This document shows positions 29,672 to 39,210 of a stretch of DNA of 63,006 nt, one piece after another (the stretch's first letter is position 1; each line of letters opens with the position of its first letter). The stretch spans positions 1 to 63,006 of the forward strand of contig JAHZJJ010000021.1 in NCBI GenBank assembly GCA_022600975.1. The letters run 5' to 3'. The notes under the pieces were generated by a model. It was given only the letters and a program-made list of their open reading frames with translations, was not told the DNA's origin and did no database searches. This stretch comes from Gammaproteobacteria bacterium (GTDB lineage Bacteria > Pseudomonadota > Gammaproteobacteria > Pseudomonadales > Cellvibrionaceae). Position numbers and translations under genes: made by a program.

Positions 29672-31693
29672 TCATTGTCTTTTGCCCAGTGCGCGCACGG
29701 CGAAGCGCGCCGGATGTAGAGCTTTAACCAGCTGCCTGGATACCGGTGGCAACCCATTGCACACCCAGGCAGCGACCACTTCTGCCGCCAAAGGGGCATA
29801 GCAGAAACCGCGAGAGCCGAGCCCGGCCAAGACATGTAATCCTGGCCAGTAGGCCGCGGTTTGCGGAATCAATTGTTTGCGATTTTTGGCCAGCTGGCGA
29901 TAAGTCTGTTCTAGCGCGTCCCACTTGGGTACTGGCCCCGCTAGCGGCAAGTAATCTGGCGTAGCCGCGCGCACTGAGGCGCGGCCGTGCAGGGGCATGC
30001 CAGAAAACTCTGTTGCCACTTCTGGTAGTAGCTGCGCTAGTGTGTCTAGATTTTGTCGATTCTCTAGCAAGCGAATTTCAGTTTGCTCATCTTTTAATTT
30101 ATAGGTGGCCCCAAAGCAGTGTTGTTGGTTGTGTGCTGGGGCAATATATCCATCACCACAGAGCACACTCTTCAAGTTTTGGGAAAGCACGGATGTGGAG
30201 GCAAGGGAAACCTGGCCGCGAATGGAAATCAGTGGCAGCGGGTTGGTGGGGGCAAATTGCTTTACACCATTGGCAATGCACAGCGCCACGGCGTCGGCAT
30301 TGAACGCGCTCAGTGCCGAATCGGCTGTTTGTAACTGCAATTGCCAGCGTTTGTTGGCAAATTCCAAATGGTTAAGCGTTGTGTTGACGTGCAGTTGAAT
30401 ATTTACGTGGCGGAGCAATTCAGTGCAAACTTTATCCGGTTCCAGCCAGCCGCATTCAGGGAAAAACATACCGCCGTGTTGCAGCGGCAGCCCGGCAATA
30501 CGGCTGGCCTCAACGGCACTCACAGCATGAGCCAGAGCGCCGGCCCGAAATTGCGTTAATCGAGCTGCCACTTGTTGTTGCGTATGTATCTCGGTGGCGC
30601 TTTGTGCCAACTGCAGCAGTCCACAAAAATGCGCTGCTCGCGGGCAATACTGCCGATAATAGCGCAGCGCGAATTGCAGAGCATGTAAATTGAAATCGCC
30701 GTTAGGGCCAGGTTTCGCCGATAGGCGGGCATAGAGGGCCGCCTGGAGATTACCGGAAGCGCCGCTGGCCACTTGTGACGACTGCTCAAATACCACCACT
30801 TGTAGGCCGCGTTCCGCCAGGGCGCGGGCCAGAGTGCAGCCGGCGATACCTGCGCCAATAATAGCGACTGTTTGTACTTTGGTTTGCTGTCGGTTTTCAT
30901 TGCCATTATTGGCCAGATGCCAGGGGGTAGTCGTAAATTCTTTGGCTGGAGTGGCTGTTAAGCGTGCGCGCAAGTTAACTGCTGAAGTTTGATCTGTGGG
31001 TGCTTTATCAAACTGGAAACCGACTGCAGAAAATTTTTTTACGATTTCTATATCACAAAAAGCTGCAACTAGACTGGCATTGGGGCGGCTCAACTGGGCC
31101 AGTGTTTGCGCCAGTGCCGGGCTCCACATGCTGGGATTTTTATGTGGTGCAAAGCCATCCAGAATCCAGGCGTCTACCGCGCGATCACAGCTCCCTTCCA
31201 ATTGTAGTGAGGTAAATCCGGCATTGGCATCGTCAATGATCAAACTGAGTGTGATATTACCCGGTTGTAAGTGCAGCTGGTGTATGCCTTCGGCCAGCAG
31301 CGGCGGGTACGCCGCTTGCAACTGCGCAGCTAGTGTATGCAGCTCTGGCCAGCGCTGGTGCGCACGAATGAGGTCAAGCTTTGATATCGGATATTTTTCG
31401 CAAGAAATGAAATGCAGCCGTGCTCCGGCAGGGGCGGATTGTAACCACAATTGCCAACTCTTCAGAAAATTGTGGCCGAGCCCAAATCCAGTTTCGCCGA
31501 GAGTAAAAATACTGTTTGGCGACAGTTTGGTCCAGCGTTTTGGCAGTGCATTTGATTGCAAAAATAACGTTTGTGGGTCTATGGGTTTTGCAGTGCTACT
31601 TTCTGGATTATAAAAATCGTCAAAAATCGCAGATCTCGGTCTCTCATCATCGCTCCAGACCACTTCTGCAGGTGCTAAAGCCATCTTTGCCAT
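29672..31693 (-). CDS. mnmC: Bifunctional tRNA mnm5(s2)U34 biosynthesis enzyme MnmC
   Basis: 673 residues (E. coli 668). The N-terminal ~250 residues are the SAM-dependent methyltransferase domain (TLGETGFGLGHNFL, DAWILDGFAPHKNPSMW). From ~290 there is an FAD-dependent oxidoreductase domain with VAIIGAGIAGCTLARALAERG and, near the end, GLGSRGFCYAPL. The C-terminal domain demodifies cmnm5U to nm5U and the N-terminal domain methylates it, completing wobble-base modification with MnmEG. I chose ATG 31693, which follows the fldB stop as TAGcATG, indicating translational coupling. A longer ORF to 31753 would overlap fldB. Confidence 0.95.
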   Translation of the reverse strand: MAKMALAPAEVVWSDDERPRSAIFDDFYNPESSTAKPIDPQTLFLQSNALPKRWTKLSPNSIFTLGETGFGLGHNFLKSWQLWLQSAPAGARLHFISCEKYPISKLDLIRAHQRWPELHTLAAQLQAAYPPLLAEGIHQLHLQPGNITLSLIIDDANAGFTSLQLEGSCDRAVDAWILDGFAPHKNPSMWSPALAQTLAQLSRPNASLVAAFCDIEIVKKFSAVGFQFDKAPTDQTSAVNLRARLTATPAKEFTTTPWHLANNGNENRQQTKVQTVAIIGAGIAGCTLARALAERGLQVVVFEQSSQVASGASGNLQAALYARLSAKPGPNGDFNLHALQFALRYYRQYCPRAAHFCGLLQLAQSATEIHTQQQVAARLTQFRAGALAHAVSAVEASRIAGLPLQHGGMFFPECGWLEPDKVCTELLRHVNIQLHVNTTLNHLEFANKRWQLQLQTADSALSAFNADAVALCIANGVKQFAPTNPLPLISIRGQVSLASTSVLSQNLKSVLCGDGYIAPAHNQQHCFGATYKLKDEQTEIRLLENRQNLDTLAQLLPEVATEFSGMPLHGRASVRAATPDYLPLAGPVPKWDALEQTYRQLAKNRKQLIPQTAAYWPGLHVLAGLGSRGFCYAPLAAEVVAAWVCNGLPPVSRQLVKALHPARFAVRALGKRQ

Positions 31694-31694
31694 G

Positions 31695-32219
31695 CTAACG
31701 TAAAAGTCCAAATTCGCCCATAACCTGAGTGCACCATTGGGCAATGCGGTCATCGCTCAGCTCAAACTCATTTTCTTCATCTAGCGCCAGGCCGACAAAT
31801 TGGTCGCCGTCGTCAGTCAATCCTTTAGACGCTTCAAAGTTGTAGCCCTGTGCTGACCAGTGGCCTGCAGTTTTTGCCCCCCTATTGATGACCAGTGCAT
31901 GCAGGTAGCCCAGAGCATCCTGATACCAGCGCGGATAGCCCTGTTGGTCACCGAGGCCAAATAGGGCGACTGTTTTGCCGCTGAGGTTTAGTTGAGATAG
32001 CTGGTCCCAGCAATTTTCCCAGTCTTCCTGTAGCTCGCCATAATCCCAGGTTGGAATGCCAAAAATTAAAAAATCGTAGTTTCCCACTGTGGTGATATCA
32101 TCCTCGGCAATATTGTGAAGTTCAATCCATTGTTCACCGATAACTGCACAAATTTTCTCCGCTGCGATTTCTGTATAGCAGGTGCTGGAGCCGTAAAATA
32201 ATCCGATGGGTGCGTGCAT
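31695..32219 (-). CDS. fldB: Flavodoxin FldB
   Basis: 174 residues from ATG 32219. The FMN phosphate loop (IGLFYGSSTCYTE), GIPTWDYGELQEDWE, ALFGLGDQQGYPRWYQDALG and GLALDEENEFELSDDRI are those of long-chain flavodoxins and specifically resemble FldB. It carries electrons one at a time using FMN. The long upstream ORF extension to 32495 runs over trmL and is not real. It ends one base before the mnmC start and begins 16 bases after trmL. Confidence 0.93.
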   Translation of the reverse strand: MHAPIGLFYGSSTCYTEIAAEKICAVIGEQWIELHNIAEDDITTVGNYDFLIFGIPTWDYGELQEDWENCWDQLSQLNLSGKTVALFGLGDQQGYPRWYQDALGYLHALVINRGAKTAGHWSAQGYNFEASKGLTDDGDQFVGLALDEENEFELSDDRIAQWCTQVMGEFGLLR

Positions 32220-32235
32220 AAGAATAGACTGACCG

Positions 32236-32700
32236 CTATGAGGCACCGGCAAAATCGAGTTGCCGCCAGGCTTCGTAAATGAGGATGGCCGCTGCGTTGG
32301 ACAAATTAATACTGCGGCTGTTGGCCTGCATGGGGATGCGCAGAACGTTTTCAGTAGGAAGTTGTTGTAAAAACTTTGCCGGCAGGCCTCGGGTTTCCGG
32401 GCCCAGCACAATGGTATCGCCGGTCCGATAGGCAATATCCCCATGGGATCTGCTGCCTTTGGTAGAAAGCGCCAGCACCCGGCTCGGCTGCTCACTGTCT
32501 ATAAAGTGCTGCCAGTCATGGTGGCGCAATACTCGGCTGTACTCTGCATAGTCGAGGCCCGCGCGGCGCAGACGTTTGTCATCCATAGCGAAGCCCAGCG
32601 GCTCTATAAGGTGCAGCTCGGCGCCGGTATTGGCACACAGACGAATAATATTACCAGTATTAGGTGCTATTTCTGGCTGATACAGTACTATTTTGAACAT
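32236..32700 (-). CDS. trmL: tRNA (cytidine/uridine-34 2'-O)-methyltransferase TrmL
   Basis: 154 residues. A minimal SPOUT-fold enzyme with the conserved N-terminus (FKIVLYQPEIAPNTGNIIRLCANTG), CLLxLDD-like RLRRAGLDYAEY, and the knot motifs (LGPETRGLP, IPMQANSRSINLSNAAAILIYEAWRQ). It methylates the ribose at the wobble position of certain tRNA-Leu. ATG 32700 matches the usual start; a GTG at 32709 would add three residues. With mnmC downstream, two tRNA wobble-modification enzymes share this minus-strand unit. Confidence 0.95.
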   Translation of the reverse strand: MFKIVLYQPEIAPNTGNIIRLCANTGAELHLIEPLGFAMDDKRLRRAGLDYAEYSRVLRHHDWQHFIDSEQPSRVLALSTKGSRSHGDIAYRTGDTIVLGPETRGLPAKFLQQLPTENVLRIPMQANSRSINLSNAAAILIYEAWRQLDFAGAS

Positions 32701-32768
32701 CTGACCCACATTGCCTTGGCTTTAGAGTGCGGCAGAGCAGCTCGGCCTCCCCTAAGAGGAGGCACGGA

Positions 32769-33308
32769 TTATAACTCGGATGGTTTTTTTTCGCAGTCAA
32801 TCTCAATACCCAGTGCATTGGCAATTTCGTTCAGCGCATCTTGTAGTGCTTCTAGTTCAAGGTTTTCCGCCACACTGATGATACACTTGGCGCTAAATAG
32901 CGGCTCACCGCTCCAGGGAGCACTGCTGTAGTTGCTGTCTAGTTGTTCCACGTTGATTTGCCGGGCCGCCAGCATACGAGAGATTTCGTGTACTATCTCA
33001 GGGCGATCATTGCCGACCAGTTTTAGTTCCAGGGTTTGCCTTGGCGCTTCGTCAATGGTTAGTAAATCCTCTATTTGCAACTTGAAATAATCCTCTTCCA
33101 GTGCGTGCAGTGCCTGGCGCAGCTTCCTGCTATTCGTACTGTTCACGCTAATCTGCAGGATACCGGCGAATTTGCCGGCAAAATGTGCCATACGACTACC
33201 CTCCCAGTTGCCACCATTGCTGGCAACAGTGGCAGAGAGCTTTTCTACTACGCCCGGTTTGTCATCGGTGACCAGGGAAATCAACAGCTGCTGTCGCATA
33301 AAATTCAT
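32769..33308 (-). CDS. gcvR: GcvR-like ACT-domain regulator of the glycine cleavage system
   Basis: 179 residues consisting of two ACT domains (about 5-80, LLISLVTDDKPGVVEKLSATVASNGGNWEGSRM; and 92-170, LELKLVGNDRPEIVHEISRMLAARQINVEQL). GcvR of E. coli represses the gcv operon by binding GcvA when glycine is low. No gcv gene is in this window. Start ATG 33308; an in-frame ATG three codons later is equally possible. Confidence 0.85.
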   Translation of the reverse strand: MNFMRQQLLISLVTDDKPGVVEKLSATVASNGGNWEGSRMAHFAGKFAGILQISVNSTNSRKLRQALHALEEDYFKLQIEDLLTIDEAPRQTLELKLVGNDRPEIVHEISRMLAARQINVEQLDSNYSSAPWSGEPLFSAKCIISVAENLELEALQDALNEIANALGIEIDCEKKPSEL

Positions 33309-33463
33309 CTCGATTTGTTTTAAAAAATTGATTTAAAGGGCTTTGCTTATTGGTATGACCACAAAATAATGCGGTAGACTGTGTTGACATTGTAGTCTGA
33401 AGCAGTCCAAATAACGGCTACAAATCCTGCGACAGTAATATTCAACCCATTGGAGAAGATACC

Positions 33464-34273
33464 ATGAAACCAATTCATTGGCTGGCCTGTGCGGCCTGCG
33501 CACTATCGCTGGTTGGCAACAACCTGCAGGCAGCGGATTTGAACAGTGTTATTAAAGGGGAGCATCGCGCAACCACAAATGTAGCGCGAGATCAGTTCCG
33601 TCACCCTGCGGAAACCTTGAAGTTTTTTCAGCTTGAGCCCAATATGACGGTGGTGGAAATAACCCCCGGTGGTGGTTGGTACAGTGAGATTCTCGCACCT
33701 CTATTGAAAGGTCAGGGAAACTTTTATGCTGCACATTTCCCTGCCGATAGTAACTCTAGTTATTTTGTCAATTCCCGCAGGGCTTTTAGTAAAAAATTTG
33801 TTGGCAATAGCGACACTTACGGCGATGTGCGGCTCACCACTTTCTCCCCGAGCGGCGAGTTTGAAATTGCTCCAGCCAATTCCGCCGATGCAGTGCTAAC
33901 CTTTCGCAACGTGCACAACTGGATGAGTAACAAAAAGGAACAGCAGGCGTTTGACCAATTTTTCACGGCATTAAAGCCTGGAGGGATTTTGGGAGTGGTG
34001 GAGCACCGGGCCAAAGCCAGTACTAGCCACGCCGATATGATAAAAAGCGGTTATGTCGCTCAGGACTATGTGATTGAATTGGCTAAAAATTCCGGTTTTG
34101 TGTTGGAAGCAACTAGCGAAATTAATGCTAACAGCAAAGATACTACCCTTCATCCAAAGGGAGTCTGGACACTGCCGCCAGTACTGCGTCTCGGTGACGA
34201 AAACAAAAATAAGTATCTGGCGATTGGAGAGAGTGATCGTATGACTTTGCGCTTTCGTAAACCCAAATCCTGA
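33464..34273 (+). CDS. Exported SAM-dependent methyltransferase-like protein
   Basis: 269 residues with a signal peptide (1-23, ending NNLQA). A class I methyltransferase fold follows, with motif I VVEITPGGGWYSEILAPLL and later DAVLTFRNVHNWM and LKPGGILGVVEHR. Family members of this exported type occur in many proteobacteria; no substrate is established that I know of, and SAM supply outside the cytoplasm is unexplained. Monocistronic by appearance. Confidence 0.85.
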   Translation: MKPIHWLACAACALSLVGNNLQAADLNSVIKGEHRATTNVARDQFRHPAETLKFFQLEPNMTVVEITPGGGWYSEILAPLLKGQGNFYAAHFPADSNSSYFVNSRRAFSKKFVGNSDTYGDVRLTTFSPSGEFEIAPANSADAVLTFRNVHNWMSNKKEQQAFDQFFTALKPGGILGVVEHRAKASTSHADMIKSGYVAQDYVIELAKNSGFVLEATSEINANSKDTTLHPKGVWTLPPVLRLGDENKNKYLAIGESDRMTLRFRKPKS

Positions 34274-34301
34274 TATTGAACGTTTTTCTCCGATATTTTC
34301 A

Positions 34302-34332
34302 GCTATGCCCGGAAAAATAAAGCGGGCATAGC
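34302..34332 (+). terminator. Stem-loop downstream of the methyltransferase gene
   Basis: GCTATGCCCG (34302-34311) and CGGGCATAGC (34323-34332) form a perfect 10-bp stem with an A-rich 11-base loop, 29 bases after the stop codon. No U-tract follows, so it may stabilise or end the transcript weakly. Confidence 0.5.
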
Positions 34333-34712
34333 CCTAAGAATGTTCGGTGATCACTTCTATTTTTAAGTATTGGCCAAATGTGGTTGCGGCTGTTAAGGTT
34401 GTTTAAATAATGCTGCAATTCATCTTTGGCTCAGGCTCATTGGTATAAGCGCGACCGTTGCTTGTGGTGTAATTATTTCAGTACCTATGGCAAAGTCACA
34501 AAGTTTTTACTAGCAACCTCTGTAATTTCAATAAGGTGCCGCGCTTTAGAGTGCAGCTGAGTTGAAAGCGCCAGGGTTAAATTTATAACGATAGGCATTG
34601 GATTGAGCGATAAACTACGCGTAAGTTAGAAATCATCCTCGACTTTTAAAATTATTTAGTGTTTTGATAAGCTTGCTAGGATCGCAGTTTCTGATTGATT
34701 TGGAGTTTAAAT
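34333..34712. other. Spacer before ampE
   Basis: About 380 bases with no gene, repeat or clear regulatory site apart from a ribosome binding site (GGAG) for ampE at its end. ampD, which commonly precedes ampE, is absent here. Confidence 0.4.
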
Positions 34713-35615
34713 ATGGCGCTACTTACGGTGTTACTGACTCTGGGACTGGTGCAATTTAAAAGCGCCGATACTTATTTGTATCCTAGGAATTGGTTTCAGC
34801 GCTGGAAGCAAATAGTAACCACACGCCTCGGCACTAGGACAGCATTTACTCTGGCCGTAATAGTTCTGATACCTACCTTAGTTGTAGCTGTTCTGTTGTT
34901 TATTGTTGACAGTACATTGGGCGCTTTTATCCTGCTGCTTATCAATACAGCAGCGCTATTTTACTGTTGCGGGCACGGTAATTACCAGCAGACGCTTGCA
35001 GAGTATAGGCGCGCCTGGCAGCAAGGGGATTTACACGCCGCGCAAATGGCGGCAGCGCCGCTGCTGGGATATGCTAGCGAGCCTATGCACAGGATTGCAG
35101 TGCCCAACGAAAGTGTTATCGATCCTCAGACCTTACATCAACAAGTATTTCGAGCGACCGCTGACCGTGCTTTTGAGCGCTTGTTTGCGGTACTATTTTG
35201 GTTTTTACTATTGGGGGTATTTGGCGCGCTGGTATATCACTTGAGCCAGCGTTATACCAAAGAGCAAGCTAGAGCAACAACACCAGATGAACTTGTGGCC
35301 GAGCGCTGGCTTTGGTTGCTGGAGTGGCTGCCGGCGCGAGTGATGGGGTTTAGTTTTGCGATTGTCGGTAATTTTTCTGGCTGCTATCAAGCTTGGCATG
35401 AATATTTAACCTGCCGTAAACGTAGCACCAGTGACATTCTGCAGATCTATATCGTCGGAGCCCTCGGTGGAAGCAATAACAAGATCACTGAGGTTGCCGA
35501 AGAGGAAGTACTGCAAAGTTGTGGTGCCGAACTGGGGGCATTGCAAGCTTTACTTTCCCGGGTACTCTTTTTATGGGTGACCTTACTGGCACTCATAAGT
35601 TTGTTTGGTCGCTAA
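34713..35615 (+). CDS. ampE: AmpE-like inner-membrane protein
   Basis: 300 residues from ATG 34713 (GGAG 9 bases upstream). Four membrane helices (near 45-65, 68-85, 160-185 and 280-298) and the conserved FERLFAVLFWFLLLGVFGALVYHLSQRY and WLLEWLPARVMGFSFAIVGNF segments match AmpE, distantly related to CobD/CbiB. In Enterobacteriaceae ampE is co-transcribed with the amidase gene ampD and linked to beta-lactamase regulation; its molecular role is unclear. Here it lacks ampD. Confidence 0.88.
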   Translation: MALLTVLLTLGLVQFKSADTYLYPRNWFQRWKQIVTTRLGTRTAFTLAVIVLIPTLVVAVLLFIVDSTLGAFILLLINTAALFYCCGHGNYQQTLAEYRRAWQQGDLHAAQMAAAPLLGYASEPMHRIAVPNESVIDPQTLHQQVFRATADRAFERLFAVLFWFLLLGVFGALVYHLSQRYTKEQARATTPDELVAERWLWLLEWLPARVMGFSFAIVGNFSGCYQAWHEYLTCRKRSTSDILQIYIVGALGGSNNKITEVAEEEVLQSCGAELGALQALLSRVLFLWVTLLALISLFGR

Positions 35616-35639
35616 GCTACTGCAACTGCGGAGTCACAA

Positions 35640-37043
35640 ATGAGAATAGAAAATATACCACCATCCAGCACCAAACTTGATGCCGCGGCATTGATTGGTG
35701 AGAAACGACATTATTTTCACAAGGGAAGAACCGTTGATATTTCCTGGCGCCGACAGCAACTGATGCAATTGCGTAAACTGCTGCAAGAAAATGAAGAGCG
35801 CTTCCTGCAAGCGCTGCATCAAGATTTGCACAAACCACATCAGGAGAGCTTCGTCACCGAAATTTCTATGGTATTGAAAGATATAGATTACGCATTAAAA
35901 CATTTACCTAAATGGATAAAGCCACACCGGGCATCGACGCCATTATTGGCACAGCCCGGGAAAAGTTATATGTTGCCAGAGCCCCTGGGCGTTGTGCTGA
36001 TTATTAGCGCTTGGAATTACCCTTTACAGCTATTGCTCAGTCCACTGGTGCCGGCCATTGCTGCGGGCAACTGTGCAGTGATTAAGCCTTCTGAATTGGC
36101 CGCTGAAACTTCTGTATTGATGGCCGAATTATTACCTCGTTATCTCGATAGCAATGCAATAACCTGTGTCGAGGGCGCGGTGGCCGAAACAACAGCGTTA
36201 CTGGAGCAACGCTGGGACCATATTTTATATACGGGTGGTAGTGGCGTAGGGCGGATTGTGATGAGCGCAGCGGCTAAGCATCTGACTCCGGTGACCCTCG
36301 AGCTTGGGGGCAAAAGCCCTTGTATAGTTGCTGAAGATGCCGATATGACAGTGGCTGCTCGGCGCATTGCCTGGGGCAAATTTACCAATGCCGGGCAGAC
36401 TTGCATCGCCCCGGATTACTTGCTGTGCACTAGGGCCGGCGCCAATAAATTACTACCCAAGCTTAAAGCGACCATTGCCGAGATGTTTGGCAATGATCCC
36501 TTCCATTCAAAGGACTACGGTCGCATAATTAATCGTCAGCACACAGAGCGTATCGCTGGTTATATAAAAGATGGTGACATAGTTTGCGGAGGAAAATTTG
36601 ATGTGGATGCGCGCTATGTGGCACCGACACTGTTGTGCAACGTAGACGCCAAGGCAAGCGTAATGCAGGAGGAAATTTTTGGCCCAATACTGCCGGTGAT
36701 GATTGTAGATTCACTTCGGCAAGCAGAAGCATTCGTCAATAGCCGGGAAAAGCCTCTGGCCCTCTATGTATTTAGCCGCAGTGAACAACTTGCTTCAGGT
36801 ATCCTCAGTCGATGCAGTTCTGGTAATGCGTGTGTCAACGATTGCATGATGTTTATGGTTGCCCAAGACCTGCCTTTTGGTGGTGTGGGTCAAAGTGGCA
36901 TGGGCGCTTACCACGGTAAGCATGGGTTTAAGACTTTTAGCCATTACAAGGCAGTAATGAAACGTAGCAACCTACTGGATGTGAATTTACGCTATGCGCC
37001 TTTTAATAACCAAAAGCTTAAAGTATTGCGCCGTTTAGGCTAA
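35640..37043 (+). CDS. Aldehyde dehydrogenase (class 3-like, fatty/aromatic aldehyde type)
   Basis: 467 residues. ALDH-fold markers are present: PLGVVLIISAWNYPLQLLLSPL, the Rossmann YTGGSGVGRIVM, the catalytic Glu in LELGGKSPCIV, the catalytic Cys in FTNAGQTCIAPDY and EEIFGPILPV. The short N-terminus and C-terminal QSGMGAYHGKHGFKTFSHYK are those of the ALDH3 / coniferyl-aldehyde dehydrogenase branch. It oxidises aldehydes to acids using NAD(P). It follows ampE by 24 bases but shares no obvious function with it. Exact substrate unknown. Confidence 0.92.
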   Translation: MRIENIPPSSTKLDAAALIGEKRHYFHKGRTVDISWRRQQLMQLRKLLQENEERFLQALHQDLHKPHQESFVTEISMVLKDIDYALKHLPKWIKPHRASTPLLAQPGKSYMLPEPLGVVLIISAWNYPLQLLLSPLVPAIAAGNCAVIKPSELAAETSVLMAELLPRYLDSNAITCVEGAVAETTALLEQRWDHILYTGGSGVGRIVMSAAAKHLTPVTLELGGKSPCIVAEDADMTVAARRIAWGKFTNAGQTCIAPDYLLCTRAGANKLLPKLKATIAEMFGNDPFHSKDYGRIINRQHTERIAGYIKDGDIVCGGKFDVDARYVAPTLLCNVDAKASVMQEEIFGPILPVMIVDSLRQAEAFVNSREKPLALYVFSRSEQLASGILSRCSSGNACVNDCMMFMVAQDLPFGGVGQSGMGAYHGKHGFKTFSHYKAVMKRSNLLDVNLRYAPFNNQKLKVLRRLG

Positions 37044-37128
37044 TGGTGAGTAACGTTTATGATCTTTACGTTAGCTTATTGCAATACTATTTGGAGCGTG
37101 CGGGCGGATTTTTTTGTAGAACCGAGAA

Positions 37129-38163
37129 ATGGCTATGACCACCGAGACAGATTCAATAGCGAATAACCCAGGCCCAGTGGTGCCAATGACTGACGCTGAT
37201 AGAGATCTGCCCACCAGTGCGGAAATTTTTACCGCCGCGCAAATGATTGCTGACAGCATTCACTGTACGCCACTTATATCTAGCAAACAAATAAACCAGT
37301 TGGTGGGTTGCGAAGTTTTTTTTAAATGCGAACACCTACAAAAAGTTGGCGCTTTTAAGGCGCGTGGAGCCTGCAATGCCTTGTCCCAGCTGCCAGCGGG
37401 TACCACTATGGTTGCTACTCACAGCTCTGGTAACCATGGCGCTGCACTGGCCTGGGCGGCGGCGCAGCACGGCCTCCAATGTACCGTGGTTATACCGCAG
37501 CAGGCCTCCGCAATCAAACATGCCGCCATTGCTGCCTATGGAGCCGAAATTGTCGAGTGTGGGCCAAGCTTGCAGGATCGGGAATCCACACTAGCCGCAT
37601 TGGTTGCCAAAACTGCTGCGCATGTAGTACCGCCATTTGATGACCGGCGTATTATTGCCGGGCAGGGCACAGTGGCGCTCGAAATACTTCAGCAGTGCCG
37701 CGAACAGGGATTTACTCCAGATCTACTAGTGGCCCCAGTGGGTGGAGGGGGGTTGCTCGCTGGGATAGGTTTGGCAGCAGCCGCAGTTGCGCCCAACGTT
37801 CGGGTTATCGGCGCCGAGCCGCAGGGTGCGAATGATGCAGAGCGATCTTTTCTCAGCGGCCAACGTATAATCGAGCATACCCCCAATACAATTGCTGATG
37901 GTTTGCGCGGAACTTTGGGGCAGCGCAATTTTACGATTATCCGTCGCACTGCTAAGGATATTGTTACTGTTTCTGAAGCCGCTATTGCCGAAGCCTTATG
38001 CCTGATATGGACCCGCACAAAGCAGATGGTAGAGCCCTCGGCGGCGGTTAGTTTAGCCGCAGTTATGGCGCACCCGGCACGTTTTCGTAATAAGCGTGTA
38101 GTGGCTGTCTTGAGTGGGGGCAATATAGATATCGATAAACTTGGGGAAATATTAGCTGTTTGA
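37129..38163 (+). CDS. PLP-dependent threonine/serine dehydratase-like enzyme (fold type II)
   Basis: 344 residues. The PLP lysine lies in KVGAFKARGACNAL, the asparagine loop in SSGNHGAALAWAA and the phosphate-binding glycine loop in VAPVGGGGLLAGIGLA. The C-terminal VLSGGNID is typical of threonine dehydratase, serine racemase and threo-3-hydroxyaspartate ammonia-lyase. No ACT regulatory domain is present, so it is a catabolic or racemase-type enzyme rather than biosynthetic IlvA. The motif has Ala where most relatives have Ser (GAFKARGA versus GSFKxRGA). Which substrate it prefers cannot be told. Confidence 0.88.
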   Translation: MAMTTETDSIANNPGPVVPMTDADRDLPTSAEIFTAAQMIADSIHCTPLISSKQINQLVGCEVFFKCEHLQKVGAFKARGACNALSQLPAGTTMVATHSSGNHGAALAWAAAQHGLQCTVVIPQQASAIKHAAIAAYGAEIVECGPSLQDRESTLAALVAKTAAHVVPPFDDRRIIAGQGTVALEILQQCREQGFTPDLLVAPVGGGGLLAGIGLAAAAVAPNVRVIGAEPQGANDAERSFLSGQRIIEHTPNTIADGLRGTLGQRNFTIIRRTAKDIVTVSEAAIAEALCLIWTRTKQMVEPSAAVSLAAVMAHPARFRNKRVVAVLSGGNIDIDKLGEILAV

Positions 38164-38343
38164 ATGGCGCTTAAGCTTAAAAAGAGCTTGTGTTATTATC
38201 AGTTTATTAGCTTGAATTTTATTTTTCTTGCTATTGAAAGCTCTAATATGGCCCTGTCAATATTGAATGGTAAGCTACTCCCCAGCAGTAAATCTGAACC
38301 ATGGCAGCTGATAAACTGGTTAAGTTTACCAATGGGGATATTA

Positions 38344-39210
38344 TTACTTGATGGTGGAGAGTAAGTTCAGATTAGTAATTAGGTTTCTTACGCCATGAGC
38401 ATGCTTTTCATTAAAAACATTCCCTTCGCACCATTTCCCAACTGTATCGAGATTGACCTTGAGCACTTCCGGGCGGACGCTCCAGGTTGCCTGAAAAGGG
38501 GAGCCGAAGACATTGTAATCAGGGCCAGTAGTTGAACCGGCATATTGGACAGGGGTACCCGAATTATCTGGGATATTTAAGGCTTGATAGAAGCTATCTT
38601 TATACCCATGTCGCGTTAGTTTGCGAAAGTCCAAGGCATTAGAATTATTGACTAGGACGTACACTTGAGTTTCAACGCGCAATTGTGGATTTTTGATCGA
38701 TTCATTAAAGCAGGCGCTTAAGGAAGGCCCTGGTTTTATTTGTGCGCTTGAATAGGCATAGTGTACTTCAATAGTATCTCCAGCATAAAGGCTGCCATGC
38801 CTACCTGGACATATTTTATGGTCAATAGGCGCTAACTCCGCCTCGGTTAGGCGGCCTGAATATTGATAACCTGTGAAGTTACCAAGACCATCGCCATTGC
38901 CCGCATACTTTGAAAATTGGCCACCTGCATGCTCAGCATTTTTGTGGAAATGAATGTTGCACAGATTCATTTTGTTGTATGGAGGTGCAGCGCTAAAGAT
39001 CACCTCGTTAACCCCTTTGGTGGAGTCAATATTGCGTGGTGATTGGGGGCCAAACCCCTCGCCTACAGTGTTTTGTGCTAATTTCTGCCGCTGTTGTGTA
39101 ATGACTTGATCGGATACATTTTTATGGCCATTAGGGTTAGAGTCTTTTGCCATTACATTTAATGGTGTCAGCATAGCTGTTGTTAGTAGTAAAAGCGTAT
39201 TATGCTTCAT
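38344..39210 (-). CDS. Delta-class carbonic anhydrase, secreted
   Basis: 288 residues from ATG 39210 (GGAGG 11 bases upstream), with a signal peptide (about 1-22, ending LNVMA). The mature protein has the delta carbonic-anhydrase block GFGPQSPRNID, APPYNKMNLCNIHFHKNAEHAGGQF, GNGDGLGNFTGYQYSGRLTEAEL and GDTIEVHYAYSS. The His residues in CNIHFHKNAEH fit the zinc site of this class, first known from marine diatoms and dinoflagellates. It would hydrate CO2 in the periplasm. The bases here are more AT-rich than the housekeeping neighbours and an IS remnant lies just upstream, consistent with acquisition. Confidence 0.85.
   Translation of the reverse strand: MKHNTLLLLTTAMLTPLNVMAKDSNPNGHKNVSDQVITQQRQKLAQNTVGEGFGPQSPRNIDSTKGVNEVIFSAAPPYNKMNLCNIHFHKNAEHAGGQFSKYAGNGDGLGNFTGYQYSGRLTEAELAPIDHKICPGRHGSLYAGDTIEVHYAYSSAQIKPGPSLSACFNESIKNPQLRVETQVYVLVNNSNALDFRKLTRHGYKDSFYQALNIPDNSGTPVQYAGSTTGPDYNVFGSPFQATWSVRPEVLKVNLDTVGKWCEGNVFNEKHAHGVRNLITNLNLLSTIK

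Noticed and set aside
32220-32495. N-terminal extension of the fldB reading frame
   Set aside because: The extra 92 residues overlap trmL in another frame; the flavodoxin homology starts exactly at ATG 32219.
38164-38364. 66-codon plus ORF directly after the PLP enzyme
   Set aside because: Starts at the stop of the previous gene but has no ribosome binding site or similarity and overlaps the end of the carbonic anhydrase gene.
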